Positions 8,306-18,706 of a stretch of 64,000 nucleotides of DNA are shown here, one piece after another. Location: positions 39,699-103,698 of the forward strand of contig NZ_JH621260.1 of the NCBI RefSeq assembly GCF_000255455.1, in the 5' to 3' direction. The notes beneath the pieces were generated by a model. The model was not told the DNA's origin and did not search any database. It saw only the letters and a list, made by a program, of their open reading frames with translations. The number at the start of each line of letters is the position of its first letter. Position 1 is the first letter of the stretch. Position numbers and translations under genes: made by a program. The DNA is from Aquimarina agarilytica ZC1 (GTDB lineage: Bacteria > Bacteroidota > Bacteroidia > Flavobacteriales > Flavobacteriaceae).

Positions 8306-9274
8306 TTAAAAAGAATTTTTTTGAGTGTCTGAAACGATTGCTTTTTTTTGAGTTGTAAATATTATTGGTAAATTGAAACTAAAACCTACTGGTTTTCCAT
8401 TAAATGTGCCAGGGAAAGTAGCTTTAGGAATAAATTTAAATAATCTCAAAACCTCTTTCTCTAGATCAGGGTGAATACCTAGCGCAGAAGGCTTACTGGG
8501 TATTCCATTTTTGTCAAATTTAAATAATAAAAGAGTAGTGACTTTAGCTTCATAAAGATTGTACGTATCGTTTAAATTTTTTTCCGTAGACCAAATTACT
8601 TGGGTGTTTATTTTTTTTTGAATGAGCTTATTGATATAGTGTTCAATACATTTCCTCTCGGCTTTATATTTTTCTTCTAAAGAATATTCTTTACCAAGTT
8701 GATGACATCCACTGTAAATAGGTAATGTACAGGAATTGTTCAATTTTGTTTCATTGGATATATGAAGAGAATAATTAGTTTCACCTTTTGTAGAGTCCTT
8801 TCGGATTTTTGATAAAAAAACATATTGTTTATTTAAATATTCGTTAAACAGAGGATTGTCTTTTTTATTAAAGTGAATTTTTGAACAAAGAAATTTTAAT
8901 TTTTTTGTAAATATTTTTTCTCCCTTAATATTTGAGCTTAGTAGATTGGTGTTAACTCTACCAGAGCTTTTGATCCAAAATGTTAATCCAAAGGTTTTTG
9001 TGTCAGAAGAATTTAATTTTTTTATGATTTCTTGTCCAATATGATCAGTAATATATTTATGTATCGATTGTTTAACTTTCTGTTCAAATTTTGTTTTTTC
9101 AATGGAAGGATTATTTAATTTTGAAAAAACGGCAATATTTTTCTTTTTAAAGCATTTGGAATAATTTGTGTTTTCGCACTCATTAAAATTAAATGTCAGA
9201 TTATTAATCGTTTGAGCTGTTGATATGTAGTTTATTAATAGAAAAAATACAATAAAAGTTTTTATAAAATGCAT
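8306..9274 (-). CDS. Secreted protein with a TonB-like C-terminal domain
   Basis: The 322-residue protein begins with a signal peptide (cleavage after about STAQ, residue 20). Most of it is lysine-rich and not recognisable. The last 80 residues resemble the TonB C-terminal domain of Bacteroidota energy transducers, with ATFPGTFNGKPVGFSFNLPI. There is no proline-rich linker, and no TonB-type anchor is seen apart from the signal sequence. It starts 39 bp after the alpha-2-macroglobulin gene, in the same direction, so an operon is likely. An N-terminal TonB-like repeat may also be present (residues 90-130), but this is weak. Confidence 0.6.
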   Translation of the reverse strand: MHFIKTFIVFFLLINYISTAQTINNLTFNFNECENTNYSKCFKKKNIAVFSKLNNPSIEKTKFEQKVKQSIHKYITDHIGQEIIKKLNSSDTKTFGLTFWIKSSGRVNTNLLSSNIKGEKIFTKKLKFLCSKIHFNKKDNPLFNEYLNKQYVFLSKIRKDSTKGETNYSLHISNETKLNNSCTLPIYSGCHQLGKEYSLEEKYKAERKCIEHYINKLIQKKINTQVIWSTEKNLNDTYNLYEAKVTTLLLFKFDKNGIPSKPSALGIHPDLEKEVLRLFKFIPKATFPGTFNGKPVGFSFNLPIIFTTQKKAIVSDTQKNSF

Positions 9275-9313
9275 TTATTTTAAGTTAGGTTCAAAGTTCT
9301 AAATATAAAGAAA

Positions 9314-12300
9314 TTATTGTTCTAAAATATGAATACGTTGCCCAGCAGAATGACTACTAAACTCAGGAGCATACATACACTGTAATGTGGTGATGCCATT
9401 TGAAAAACTACCTGATTGGTTGGCAATTACATCATATTCTAATACATAAGTTCCTTTAGGCAAGCGGTCAATAAAAAAGTGTGTCGCCACATCTTTGGTA
9501 CTTTGGTAATAGGCTAAACGCTCTTTGTATTCATAGCCAGATAGTACTTTTGTGGGTTCAAAACCACTGGCACGCATGTCTTTTAAATGCACAAATTCCA
9601 TATCGTTAGCACTTTTTACCAATAAGCGCACCGTAACTTTATCGCCAATTTGTAATGGCGTACTAGGAGTAATACGTTTTAATTCAGTACCCTTACTGGT
9701 GGTCACTTTTTTGTACAATTCTTTGTCTATAGCTAGTGGTGATTTATCATCGGTTTTAATATGATCTAAATCTTCGAAATACTGCCAGTAATAGCCACCG
9801 TAATTGGTCACTTTTCCTTTGTTGGAAACACGAATAGTTTTAAAATCTGGTGTGATTTCATCCGAATTCCAATGGGTTTTAAAATAGCCTGTACCTTGTT
9901 CTTTTTCGGTAGCTAACAATTTTTTGGTGGCTATTTTATTTCCACCAACTGTTATGTTAGTATTATCTTTTAGTGAAAGCCAGTCGGTTCCTTGTAACAA
10001 TAAAGCATAGCTGGCATCGGCAGTTTCAATTGTGGTTTCCCAACGGTTGGTACGTTTGTTTTTTAGTAAGAATATCTTAAGCTCTTCAATGTATTTTTTA
10101 GGTTGTTTGGTTTCACTAAAAGCTTCAATAAGTAAAGCCTGAGTGCTGATAGCAGATTGGTACCACCACCAAGAGTTGGTGTTTTCTTTCCAATACATTC
10201 CGTTTTCCTTTGAGTTTACGGCAGATTCGATTAAAGCGGTTAAAATTTGTTGCGTAACGGGGCTTTTTTCAAAACGATGTAATGTTAAGGCTAGCAAACC
10301 TTTTTGATAAATGGAGCGTGACTGCCAGTCTGTTTTTTGAAATGTTAAAGCTTTAGTAATAATCGTTTTTACTTCTCCCTTTAAGGGGAAGCGATCCAGA
10401 TAAAAACTTCTCGCGTAAGCAAAATGAAGTAACTGCACTTGCTTGAAAAATCCATCGGGAGTTTTGTGATATTTTAGGTATTCGTTGTACTTGTATAGTA
10501 AGTCCGCATCTAAAAAACGAATCATATTTTTAACGATGTTATCCGTTTTTGTACGTTGTTGAGTAACGCCTAATTTTTCCAAATGCCCAAAACCGATTAA
10601 AATATGTCGGGTAATATATGGATTAGCGCGACCGCCATTAAACCAAGGGAAGCCTCCGTTTGATTTTTGTAATTGACGTAGTTTATTAATGGATTTTTCT
10701 TGATTTCGAGCTGTTTTGTTAATATCAAAAAGTGTGGCCAAACGCTGTTGCTGTTCGGTTTCGGATTTAGCTTGTTGTAGCCATGGGCTTTCCGAAATTA
10801 AAATTTGTTTTAAGACTTCATTTTTTTCTAAAGGACTTTGTAAACTTCCATTAGCAGCCCAACTATCAAAAACAGTTTTAATTTTTGGTTGCGAATTAAT
10901 AATATGTGCCGCCATAGTATTGGCATATAAGCGTGAAAATGTTTGCTCACTGCATTCATGCGGAAACTCCATTAAATAAGGAAGCGATTTAATAGCTACC
11001 CATGCTGGATTTGAGGTGTACTCTAATGTAATGGTATGCGGTTTTTGTGTGCTGCTATTAGGTTCAAAATTAGTTAATGAGTAAGTCTCAGTTTCGCCAG
11101 GACGTACCCAAATAGGAATACTTTCGGTAACCAGCATACGGTTGGAAAGTACAGGGATAATCTTTTCTTCGCCATCAGTATATTTACCTGCTTTAGCGAC
11201 AATTTTGTATTGTAGGGCAGATAAATCGGCAGGAATAGCAATTTTCCAACTCACAGCACTATTGCCATTGGCATCAATATTAAATGGCTGCGTAGTGTTT
11301 ACATGTTGTAGTTGTTTGTTTATGTTTTTTCCATTAGTAGGATCGGTCCAGTCGAGTAGTGCCGTTCCTTTTATAGAGTTGTCGGTCAGATTGGCAATTT
11401 TAGCAGTAAAACGTAAACTATCTCCCTCGCGTACAAAACGAGGAGCGTTAGGAATAATACTCAATTCTTTTTGCGTAAGTGTTTGAGCATTGAAGGTGCC
11501 CGATATGGCTTGCGGGGTGTGAGCAAGTAAATTAAAATTCCAACGAGTAAGGGCTTCGGGAGAGGTGAATTCAAATTCAATTTCCCCTTTTTTATTGGTA
11601 CGTAAATTAGGCAAAAAGAAAGCCGTTTCCTGTAAATTAGTTCGGGCTTGGATGTTTTTTAGGTCTTCAATTTTTTCTGAAGCTTGTTTTTCTTCTTCAG
11701 GTAGGGGAGGTTTTTTTCTGGAAAAGCCTATTTCTTCATCTTCTTCTAATTCTAAATCTTCAGACGAATTAAGCATCATTGAAGATTTTTGAGTGTGTAG
11801 TGACTTACGAGCCATGCTGTTGGTGACAGCTCCTGTTAATTCACTTTTTTTATGAGTACCGTAACCGACGACTATTATTTCATTTAATGAATTGTGATCT
11901 CCTTCAAGGTTCACTTCGAAATAACTAGTATTTCCTTTTATTAAAATTTCCTTTTTTATGTAACCTATGTATTCAATTATCAAAACGTCATTAACTTTAA
12001 CGTCAATATTAAATTCTCCATCAAAATCAGTAACAGTATTTAATTGGGAATTTTTTATTGTAATGCTCACCCCCGGCAGAGGAATGTTATCAGTAGAAAT
12101 TACACCACTTATTGTTCCCCTGTCTTTAAATTTTATTTTTTTAGGATGGTTTACTTTATTTTTCAATTCCCTCAAATACTTTCGGTAATTCCAAGAATTA
12201 ATCACATTAAAATCAAAGCCAAAAAGGTTTAGGTATTCTTTAGGGATATCAGGATAATTGAGTCTGGCAATGGCTTGTCTAAAACTAATGGATGTTGTAT

Positions 12301-15300
12301 TTAACCGCTGCATGTCCGAAGGCAATGTCGGACTCGGAGTGTAGCTATTAAAACCAAAGTTGGTAGCCCAAGAATGTTTTCTGAATTGATCCAAAGAAGC
12401 ATCGTACATTGAGGCTAAGGCTTCGGCATTAAAGCCTTTTTTATCGGAACTTTCAATGCTAAAACTCCAGGTTTCTTTACCGCCAGGAGTAATTTTATCG
12501 GTAAAATGTTTTTTGGTAATACTTAAAGTGATGGGTTTTTTACTCAAATCAATAGTATCTTGAGTGGTATAGAAATGATTAAAAATTTGATAGGTATATA
12601 CCACGGTAAGCTTGGTGTAGCTTAGGTTTTTAAGCGGAACAAGAATTGATTTACTCCCTTTTTTTAAAGCTATTTTTTGTTTCGAAATAGAAATATCGCC
12701 ATCAAAAACTTCTACAAAAGCGGTCAAATTAGGGGCAGATGTTTTGATATCAATAGCTAGTTTGGAACTATTGTTATTAACCATTTTTGCATGGTGAGTA
12801 AACAGTTGTTTGTCGGCAGGAAAACGTTGATCAATATGCTCGAGTGTGATTAGTTTTTCGGTTTTAGTATCCGCTTTAGTTATAGGATCAACACTGGTAA
12901 CAACAATTAAATACTTACCCGAAGGCCAGGTTTTAAAATTATCAATTTTTATAGTTTCGTTATCCGTATTTTTAAAAGTACGGTCGTAAAAACTCCTTCC
13001 TTTTTGCCAGTTTTGGGCATCATTCTCATTAGTAAAAGGAATATGGGGGAATTGCTCAATAAATGTGCTTTTATCAATATTTTGAATATCTGGCGCAGAC
13101 CAAGGGCGTACATTTAAAAAACGATCGGGTGCTTTTAACTTAAAAATTTTGAGTGTGCCATTGCTTTTTATAGGGTTTCCGTTAACATCGGTGGTGTTAA
13201 TGCTTAGGTTGTTTGATTCGTGAGATTTCCATGTTTCACTAGTATTAATTGTAGTTATTAAATTTTTCTCGGCTACTTTTATCGTAGTAGTTGCTTCACG
13301 TGTTTCGGCATTAAGGTCAATGACTTTGGCCGCTATACTATAATGGTATATTTTGTCCTTAGTATCCGCTTCATCAGTTTCTGCTTTAAAACGAATTGCA
13401 AAATCTCCTTTATGGTCAGTGGTAAGTTCGCCAACGGCGATTTGTTTACTTTCATTACTGGTAGGTCTACTCCACCAATAGGCGCGATATTGTGTGGTTC
13501 GGGTAACAGCATAGTTTACTGTAGCATCAGTAATTGCGGTGCCTAAAAAAGCTTTGGCATTTCCAGTAACTTTAATACTATCTAAAGGTTTGTAAATTTT
13601 AGTAGCTGGTAAAAAAGAAACCTCAAAAGTAGGGCGTTTGTATTCTTCAACAGAAAAAGAAATAGTTGCGTTGTAATTTCTTTTTCTATTCTTAGGATTT
13701 TCTATCAGAGCACTAATAGTAAAGTTGCCTGTGATACCTGTTTCGGGGAGTTTAAATTCGCCATGGACGGATCCATATTCATTAGTATAAAGTTCTGTGG
13801 TATGTACTTTTTCGTTGTTAGTATCGCTAACCTGAATACGTATCTTTTGATTTGGAATTACGGTACTTTTTTTATTTTCTTCACTAACGGCAATGGCTTT
13901 AAAATAAACGGTTTGACCTGGTCTGTAAATAGCGCGATCTAAAAAAAGTAGTGTTTTAGAACGGTAATCATTTTGTTCGCTTAGATAATCTTTGTCCCGC
14001 TCATTATTATATACATAATCCGAAAATTGTAAGGTGTCTGTTGCGGTACTTATCCTAATTTGTTGGCTTTGATAATGATTCTTTTTTTGCACCTCATAAT
14101 TACCCCATTGATCGGTAGTGTAGTTTTCTGTGGTATATTTTTTATTACGACGATCAATTTCTGTTTTTATACGAACTGCAGCATTCACCAAAGGTTCACC
14201 GGTATAGCGATCAGTTACTTGGTAACGATTGCTGTTTTTTAAGTTCGTTTTATTTACGCCAATGCGAGTTACTTTTACATGATGATATTTAAAGCTAGTA
14301 GTTAAGCTGTCTGTTTGTATACGAAAAACATAGTTTCCTAACGGAAGTTGAGGTACGCTCACTTCGGTACTGTAGGTATTGTGATCTTTTTTTGGGGGAA
14401 GGTTATAGGTTTTAGTAAAATGTAATTTACGTTTGGCGAGGTAGGCTTCGGTGAGCGAATCCCTGTTGTTATAACTAATTTGATTCAATTCAAAATCAAC
14501 AGGAACTTGATACGCATTTAAAGTGAAATTTTGACAATTAGTGAATGTGGCTTGAGCTAAATGGGGTTGGTTGGGTAAGTATTTATCCTGTGTTAACCAA
14601 TTCAATTTTTTTTGAAGTATTTGATTTTTTAGATTTTTGGCTTCAATAAGCGTTTGTGTGTTTACTTTTTGACTTTCAATACCGGCAATTAAGTCTAAGG
14701 CTTTTTGGTTGTAGTCTGGGTATTTAAAATTGCCATCTTCATTTTTGGCAAAGGAAAGATCGCGGTAGGCTTGCGCTAATTTGATGTCAATAGTAGCCAT
14801 ATCTTTAGCTTTAGAAAATTCTTTTCGTAGGTTTTGTAAACTTTCTAAATAAAGTGTTTCTGTGGTGTTTCCAATATGATTTGCTTTTACAAAGGCAAGT
14901 CTTTCCAACGCATTTTCTACCCAAGCGGTAGTGCTTTTTTGTTGCGAATGTATTTTTTCGAGTTGCTGGTAGGTGCTAAGCGCTTTAAATAGTAAAGAGT
15001 TGGTATCTGTGGTGCCTAACTTGCTTCCCACAAAAGTGGAAGAATTAGTAAAATAAGCTGCTGTATTTATTAAAAACTCATCTTTAGGCGTGTGAGCTCG
15101 GTTCCTACTATTTTTGTAAAATTTAAGGGCTTTATGGGCTATAATATCATAAGCGGTAGGTTTGTATTTTCGCGAAATAGGCACGGTAACCAGTAATTCA
15201 CTAATAGTTTTGGTAGGAACATCGGCCAAGGTTAGTGCTGGGAGTAATGCTTGTTGATAATTAAGGCTAATTTGATTTAGAAAAGTGTTTATATCCCAAG

Positions 15301-15721
15301 TCTGATAGTCTTTTAATTGAGCATCTTCGGTAGTTGTTCGTTCATTAATACGCCAATAATTGTCATTTAAATAGCTTTCTAAAAAGTGCGCCATATACAT
15401 ATGTAATAGCTGTTTGTTAGGGAAAGCTTGTTTCGTAATTTCTGCGTTTACCTCATTAAGTATAATTACTTGCGACTTTTCGTCCACTATTTGCATGAAT
15501 TTCCAACGAAAAAGTAAGCTTTTAAGTTGCTGTACCTTGTTTTTTTGCTGTGTCGCTTTTTTGTGAAGCTCGTTAACTTTTTCAAGTGCGGTGCTCACTT
15601 TGCCATCAATTTCTAATTGTTCTATAGTTTGCCACATAGCGGTATAATTTTTTTTCTGGGCACTTAGCGTAGCAGTGATGCTTATAAAAAAACAAATACA
15701 AAAAATAAGAGCGCGCGTCAT
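9314..15721 (-). CDS. Giant alpha-2-macroglobulin family protein with an embedded SusC-like segment
   Basis: This 2135-residue protein has a signal peptide (residues 1-21, ending SAQ). MG2-type repeats follow, including the conserved LFLDRAIYRPGQTVYFKA around residue 595. The A2M core is later, with SPEALTRWNFN near residue 1390 and the thioester-type motif ECSEQ near 1590; Cys and Gln are kept but the usual Gly is Glu. The alpha-helical thioester domain and a C-terminal receptor-like domain complete it. Between residues about 1200 and 1300 lies a carboxypeptidase-regulatory-like domain (TISGVISTDNIPLPGV, TDFDGEFNI) ending in NEIIVVGYGTHKKSELTGAV, which looks like the N-terminus of a SusC receptor. 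An acidic linker follows. Bacterial A2Ms are thought to trap proteases at the cell surface or in the periplasm. Confidence 0.9.
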   Translation of the reverse strand: MTRALIFCICFFISITATLSAQKKNYTAMWQTIEQLEIDGKVSTALEKVNELHKKATQQKNKVQQLKSLLFRWKFMQIVDEKSQVIILNEVNAEITKQAFPNKQLLHMYMAHFLESYLNDNYWRINERTTTEDAQLKDYQTWDINTFLNQISLNYQQALLPALTLADVPTKTISELLVTVPISRKYKPTAYDIIAHKALKFYKNSRNRAHTPKDEFLINTAAYFTNSSTFVGSKLGTTDTNSLLFKALSTYQQLEKIHSQQKSTTAWVENALERLAFVKANHIGNTTETLYLESLQNLRKEFSKAKDMATIDIKLAQAYRDLSFAKNEDGNFKYPDYNQKALDLIAGIESQKVNTQTLIEAKNLKNQILQKKLNWLTQDKYLPNQPHLAQATFTNCQNFTLNAYQVPVDFELNQISYNNRDSLTEAYLAKRKLHFTKTYNLPPKKDHNTYSTEVSVPQLPLGNYVFRIQTDSLTTSFKYHHVKVTRIGVNKTNLKNSNRYQVTDRYTGEPLVNAAVRIKTEIDRRNKKYTTENYTTDQWGNYEVQKKNHYQSQQIRISTATDTLQFSDYVYNNERDKDYLSEQNDYRSKTLLFLDRAIYRPGQTVYFKAIAVSEENKKSTVIPNQKIRIQVSDTNNEKVHTTELYTNEYGSVHGEFKLPETGITGNFTISALIENPKNRKRNYNATISFSVEEYKRPTFEVSFLPATKIYKPLDSIKVTGNAKAFLGTAITDATVNYAVTRTTQYRAYWWSRPTSNESKQIAVGELTTDHKGDFAIRFKAETDEADTKDKIYHYSIAAKVIDLNAETREATTTIKVAEKNLITTINTSETWKSHESNNLSINTTDVNGNPIKSNGTLKIFKLKAPDRFLNVRPWSAPDIQNIDKSTFIEQFPHIPFTNENDAQNWQKGRSFYDRTFKNTDNETIKIDNFKTWPSGKYLIVVTSVDPITKADTKTEKLITLEHIDQRFPADKQLFTHHAKMVNNNSSKLAIDIKTSAPNLTAFVEVFDGDISISKQKIALKKGSKSILVPLKNLSYTKLTVVYTYQIFNHFYTTQDTIDLSKKPITLSITKKHFTDKITPGGKETWSFSIESSDKKGFNAEALASMYDASLDQFRKHSWATNFGFNSYTPSPTLPSDMQRLNTTSISFRQAIARLNYPDIPKEYLNLFGFDFNVINSWNYRKYLRELKNKVNHPKKIKFKDRGTISGVISTDNIPLPGVSITIKNSQLNTVTDFDGEFNIDVKVNDVLIIEYIGYIKKEILIKGNTSYFEVNLEGDHNSLNEIIVVGYGTHKKSELTGAVTNSMARKSLHTQKSSMMLNSSEDLELEEDEEIGFSRKKPPLPEEEKQASEKIEDLKNIQARTNLQETAFFLPNLRTNKKGEIEFEFTSPEALTRWNFNLLAHTPQAISGTFNAQTLTQKELSIIPNAPRFVREGDSLRFTAKIANLTDNSIKGTALLDWTDPTNGKNINKQLQHVNTTQPFNIDANGNSAVSWKIAIPADLSALQYKIVAKAGKYTDGEEKIIPVLSNRMLVTESIPIWVRPGETETYSLTNFEPNSSTQKPHTITLEYTSNPAWVAIKSLPYLMEFPHECSEQTFSRLYANTMAAHIINSQPKIKTVFDSWAANGSLQSPLEKNEVLKQILISESPWLQQAKSETEQQQRLATLFDINKTARNQEKSINKLRQLQKSNGGFPWFNGGRANPYITRHILIGFGHLEKLGVTQQRTKTDNIVKNMIRFLDADLLYKYNEYLKYHKTPDGFFKQVQLLHFAYARSFYLDRFPLKGEVKTIITKALTFQKTDWQSRSIYQKGLLALTLHRFEKSPVTQQILTALIESAVNSKENGMYWKENTNSWWWYQSAISTQALLIEAFSETKQPKKYIEELKIFLLKNKRTNRWETTIETADASYALLLQGTDWLSLKDNTNITVGGNKIATKKLLATEKEQGTGYFKTHWNSDEITPDFKTIRVSNKGKVTNYGGYYWQYFEDLDHIKTDDKSPLAIDKELYKKVTTSKGTELKRITPSTPLQIGDKVTVRLLVKSANDMEFVHLKDMRASGFEPTKVLSGYEYKERLAYYQSTKDVATHFFIDRLPKGTYVLEYDVIANQSGSFSNGITTLQCMYAPEFSSHSAGQRIHILEQ

Positions 15722-15900
15722 AAGTTGAAACAGAATTCGTTAAAGAGTAAAGCAAGTGAAACTTTAGTTAAAGATACTAACTTTGGATTTACTTGTTGCA
15801 GATAACGAATTCAAAGTATACAAGTTGTTTTTTGTTGTTTAGGGGATAGCTGTTTAATTTGGGTTGAATAGTTTAGTCGCTTATATTTTTTGTTTGAGGC

Positions 15901-17049
15901 CTAGAAATATTTAATCAATTTTGAAGTGCTTTTGCGTTTGTAATTAGCAAATTTTTTGGTAGGATAATAAAGTGCAATGGCCAGTAATAAAGCGATTAAC
16001 CATATTTGATAAACATGGTTAATTCCAAAAGCAGTTCCTTGGTTGGGGCCAAAAACAGACAATAAGACTTTGTAGGAAATAAGCAAGATATACAAGTGGA
16101 TTACGTAAAAAAACATTGGAGCCGACCCATATATTTTAAGGATTTGTGTAGTCGTTTTAGAAGCATTTTCAAAACAAAACAATAAAATTGAACTTATGCC
16201 GAGTGTTAACAATAAGTAATCTAATGATGGTGGGTATTTTGTGTAATTTAGAAAATGCATGGTTGAACTTATAAAATTTGACTGGGGATGCCAAGGGAGT
16301 GTTTCACCATAAGTTGTAAATCCTCTTAAAATTATCAATACTAATAATGACGAAATGCCTGAAATTAAAAGTGTTCGTTGTCTTTTTTTAGCCAATACAT
16401 CATGTTTAAAAATAGGGCCGCAAAAGTAACCAAACAGGATAACACCTATCCAAGGAAGGACAGGGTAGGAAGCCTTTATTTTTATAAAATTGTTAGTCAT
16501 TAAAAAACCTCTGTCGTGCAAAATAGTCCAAAGGCTATATCCAAATTCGGAAGGCTCAAAAGCGATAGGGGCTAATAGATTATGCCCAAAAATAATGAGT
16601 AAGCCTATGGCTCCTATCCCTATTTTTGGAACTTTTGCAAATAATAAAAGTCCCAAACAGATCATGCTAATACCAATAGCCCAAATAACTTGTAAATACA
16701 ATGTGTGGTAGGCTCCATACCACGAAAAATTGATTAATGTAGCTTCTAATAGGATTAATAATAAGCCTCTTTTTAATAAAAAAGAACTTGCAGGGCGTGT
16801 TGGTTTATTGATTGGGTTGGCATATAGCCAAGCAGATAGACCTGTTAAAAACACAAAAGTTGGTGCACAAATGTGTGCGGATAATCTTGTAAAAAATAGA
16901 CTAGTACTTATTTCGCTTATTGTTAATGGGTCCGTTATTGGATGGTGCGAAAAAAATCTTTCACGGACATGATCCACTAACATAATTAGCATTACTAAGC
17001 CGCGTAACATATCAATTGATGAAATCCGAGAAGGTTTTTGAGTTCTCAT
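15901..17049 (-). CDS. DUF1624 (heparan-alpha-glucosaminide N-acetyltransferase-like) membrane protein
   Basis: The 382-residue protein is a multi-pass membrane protein with about ten hydrophobic segments. The first carries RISSIDMLRGLVMLIMLVDH, the family signature with an Asp and a His in the first transmembrane helix. FLTGLSAWLY follows in the next. Such proteins resemble the acetyltransferase that moves acetyl groups across a membrane, but the bacterial substrate is unknown. It lies upstream of the alpha-2-macroglobulin gene in the same direction, separated by 179 bp, so co-transcription is possible but not shown. Confidence 0.85.
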   Translation of the reverse strand: MRTQKPSRISSIDMLRGLVMLIMLVDHVRERFFSHHPITDPLTISEISTSLFFTRLSAHICAPTFVFLTGLSAWLYANPINKPTRPASSFLLKRGLLLILLEATLINFSWYGAYHTLYLQVIWAIGISMICLGLLLFAKVPKIGIGAIGLLIIFGHNLLAPIAFEPSEFGYSLWTILHDRGFLMTNNFIKIKASYPVLPWIGVILFGYFCGPIFKHDVLAKKRQRTLLISGISSLLVLIILRGFTTYGETLPWHPQSNFISSTMHFLNYTKYPPSLDYLLLTLGISSILLFCFENASKTTTQILKIYGSAPMFFYVIHLYILLISYKVLLSVFGPNQGTAFGINHVYQIWLIALLLAIALYYPTKKFANYKRKSTSKLIKYF

Positions 17050-17337
17050 AATGTTTGTTAAGTATTATTTTAAGCAAAAGAATGTATAATCTTAATTAGG
17101 ATGAATTTAATTAACATTTTTAAGTTTTATGAAAATGAACAGCTCTGTGTGTTGTTAAAAAGTGTATCTGGGAATAGAAAATAGTGCTACTTCCGTATTT
17201 TTTTAATGGAGTTTTAAAATAGTTTGTTAAACTAATAATATAGATTAAGTTAGTTGTAATTTATTTTAGTAGTTTAACCTAAATTATGATACATGAAAAC
17301 TATTATATAATTCAGGGTTAGTCTAAATTTTAGAAAA

Positions 17338-18132
17338 ATGACAAATAATAAGATTATCTACCAAGTAGATTCATTTACCGACCAAGTTTTTAAAGGCAAT
17401 CCAGCTGGGGTACAATTTGTAGACCACAAAGTTGATGAAGCAGGCATGCAACAAATGGCTATGGAAATGAATTTGTCGGAAACTGCATTTATCACTCCTA
17501 ATGGGGATAGTTATGATATTCGTTTTTTTACACCAAATACCGAAATTCCTTTATGTGGGCATGCTACATTAGCTAGCGCACATGTAATGTATGAGGGAGG
17601 AATGGTACAAGAAAATGAATCCATTTATTTTAATGCCAAGGGAGGAAAGCTTAAAATAGACAAAGATAGTGACGGCATAAAAATGGTATTTCCAAAATAT
17701 GCGCTTAATGAAATAAGTGTTCCTGCTAATTTTAAGGAACTAGTAGGTTTTGAACCTGTGGCGGTATACGAATCCGATCACTGGGTGGTAGCTGTGGCAG
17801 AAGATGAAAATAGTATTGTAAACGCCACTCCTATGATTAGTCAATTGACTAAAAATGGATTAGGTAATTTGCTCATAACAGCGAGTAGCGATCAAAAAGA
17901 TGTTGATTATGTAGTGCGTTGTTTTGCTCCAGCTTCGGGAATTGATGAAGACCCGGTAACAGGTTCTGCACAATGTGCTTTGGTACCGTTATGGCATTTG
18001 CGAACAGGGAAAACATCATTTAATGCCATACAGGTTTCTGAGCGTACAGGTAAATTAAAACTAAAGTTAATTGGTGAAAATATTGAAATTAAGGGAGAAG
18101 CTGTAACCGTTTTTAAAGCGGAATTAAAATAG
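17338..18132 (+). CDS. PhzF family isomerase
   Basis: This 264-residue protein matches the PhzF/YddE family (diaminopimelate-epimerase fold). The N-terminus has VDSFTDQVFKGNPAGV and the catalytic Glu is in MNLSETAFI. The second-half motif is FAPASGIDEDPVTGSAQCAL. These enzymes isomerise small molecules; the substrate here is unknown and there is no phenazine cluster nearby. The ATG at 17338 gives the family's usual start. A TPR protein gene begins 31 bp downstream. Confidence 0.92.
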   Translation: MTNNKIIYQVDSFTDQVFKGNPAGVQFVDHKVDEAGMQQMAMEMNLSETAFITPNGDSYDIRFFTPNTEIPLCGHATLASAHVMYEGGMVQENESIYFNAKGGKLKIDKDSDGIKMVFPKYALNEISVPANFKELVGFEPVAVYESDHWVVAVAEDENSIVNATPMISQLTKNGLGNLLITASSDQKDVDYVVRCFAPASGIDEDPVTGSAQCALVPLWHLRTGKTSFNAIQVSERTGKLKLKLIGENIEIKGEAVTVFKAELK

Positions 18133-18163
18133 TATATTCTGCCATTGAAATAGTTAGGTAATT

Positions 18164-18706
18164 ATGAAAGTATTTTTTTTAGCACTTTTTTTTAGTATTT
18201 CGAAATTGATAACAGCAACACCAGAATCATTAGAAAAAGGGATTGATTTATTTGATAAAAAACAGTTTGAAGAAGCTAAAGAAGTTTTTGAGGCTTATTT
18301 AAATGAGCATCCCAAAAATAAAGTTGCTTTAGAGTATTTAGGGGATATTGCTTTTCAAAATAAAAAATGGAGTACAGCGGCAAATTACTTTAAACCCTTG
18401 TTAAGTATTGAAAAAAACAACCCACGTTATCATTTTAAATATGCAGGAGCCATTGGTATGAAAGCCAAGAATAATAAGTTGAGTGCGTTGTTTTTAATTG
18501 ATGATATCAAGGAGCATTTTGTGAAAGCAGCAGCACTAGATGCAAATTATGAAGCTCCTCGAATGGCGCTTGTTCAATTTTTAACAGAATTGCCTACCGC
18601 TTTAGGCGGAAGTACCGAAGAAGCTACAAAATATGCAAAGCAGCTGATGCTTTTAAATGCCAATGAAGGCAAGAAAGCTTTAGCTTATATTGAGGCGAAT
18701 AAATGA
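18164..18706 (+). CDS. Secreted tetratricopeptide-repeat protein
   Basis: The 180-residue protein has a short signal-like N-terminus (residues 1-18). Two or three TPR motifs follow (GIDLFDKKQFEEAKEVFEAYL, VALEYLGDIAFQNKKWSTAANYF). The C-terminal part contains TALGGSTEEATKYAKQLM. TPR domains mediate protein-protein contact. The stop codon overlaps the ATG of the broken RhuM-Fic gene (ATGA at 18703-18706), which suggests that gene was once translated from the same message. Confidence 0.75.
   Translation: MKVFFLALFFSISKLITATPESLEKGIDLFDKKQFEEAKEVFEAYLNEHPKNKVALEYLGDIAFQNKKWSTAANYFKPLLSIEKNNPRYHFKYAGAIGMKAKNNKLSALFLIDDIKEHFVKAAALDANYEAPRMALVQFLTELPTALGGSTEEATKYAKQLMLLNANEGKKALAYIEANK

Noticed and set aside
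10716..10979. Open frames opposite the alpha-2-macroglobulin gene
   Set aside because: They have no recognisable domain and lie fully within a well-supported gene on the other strand.
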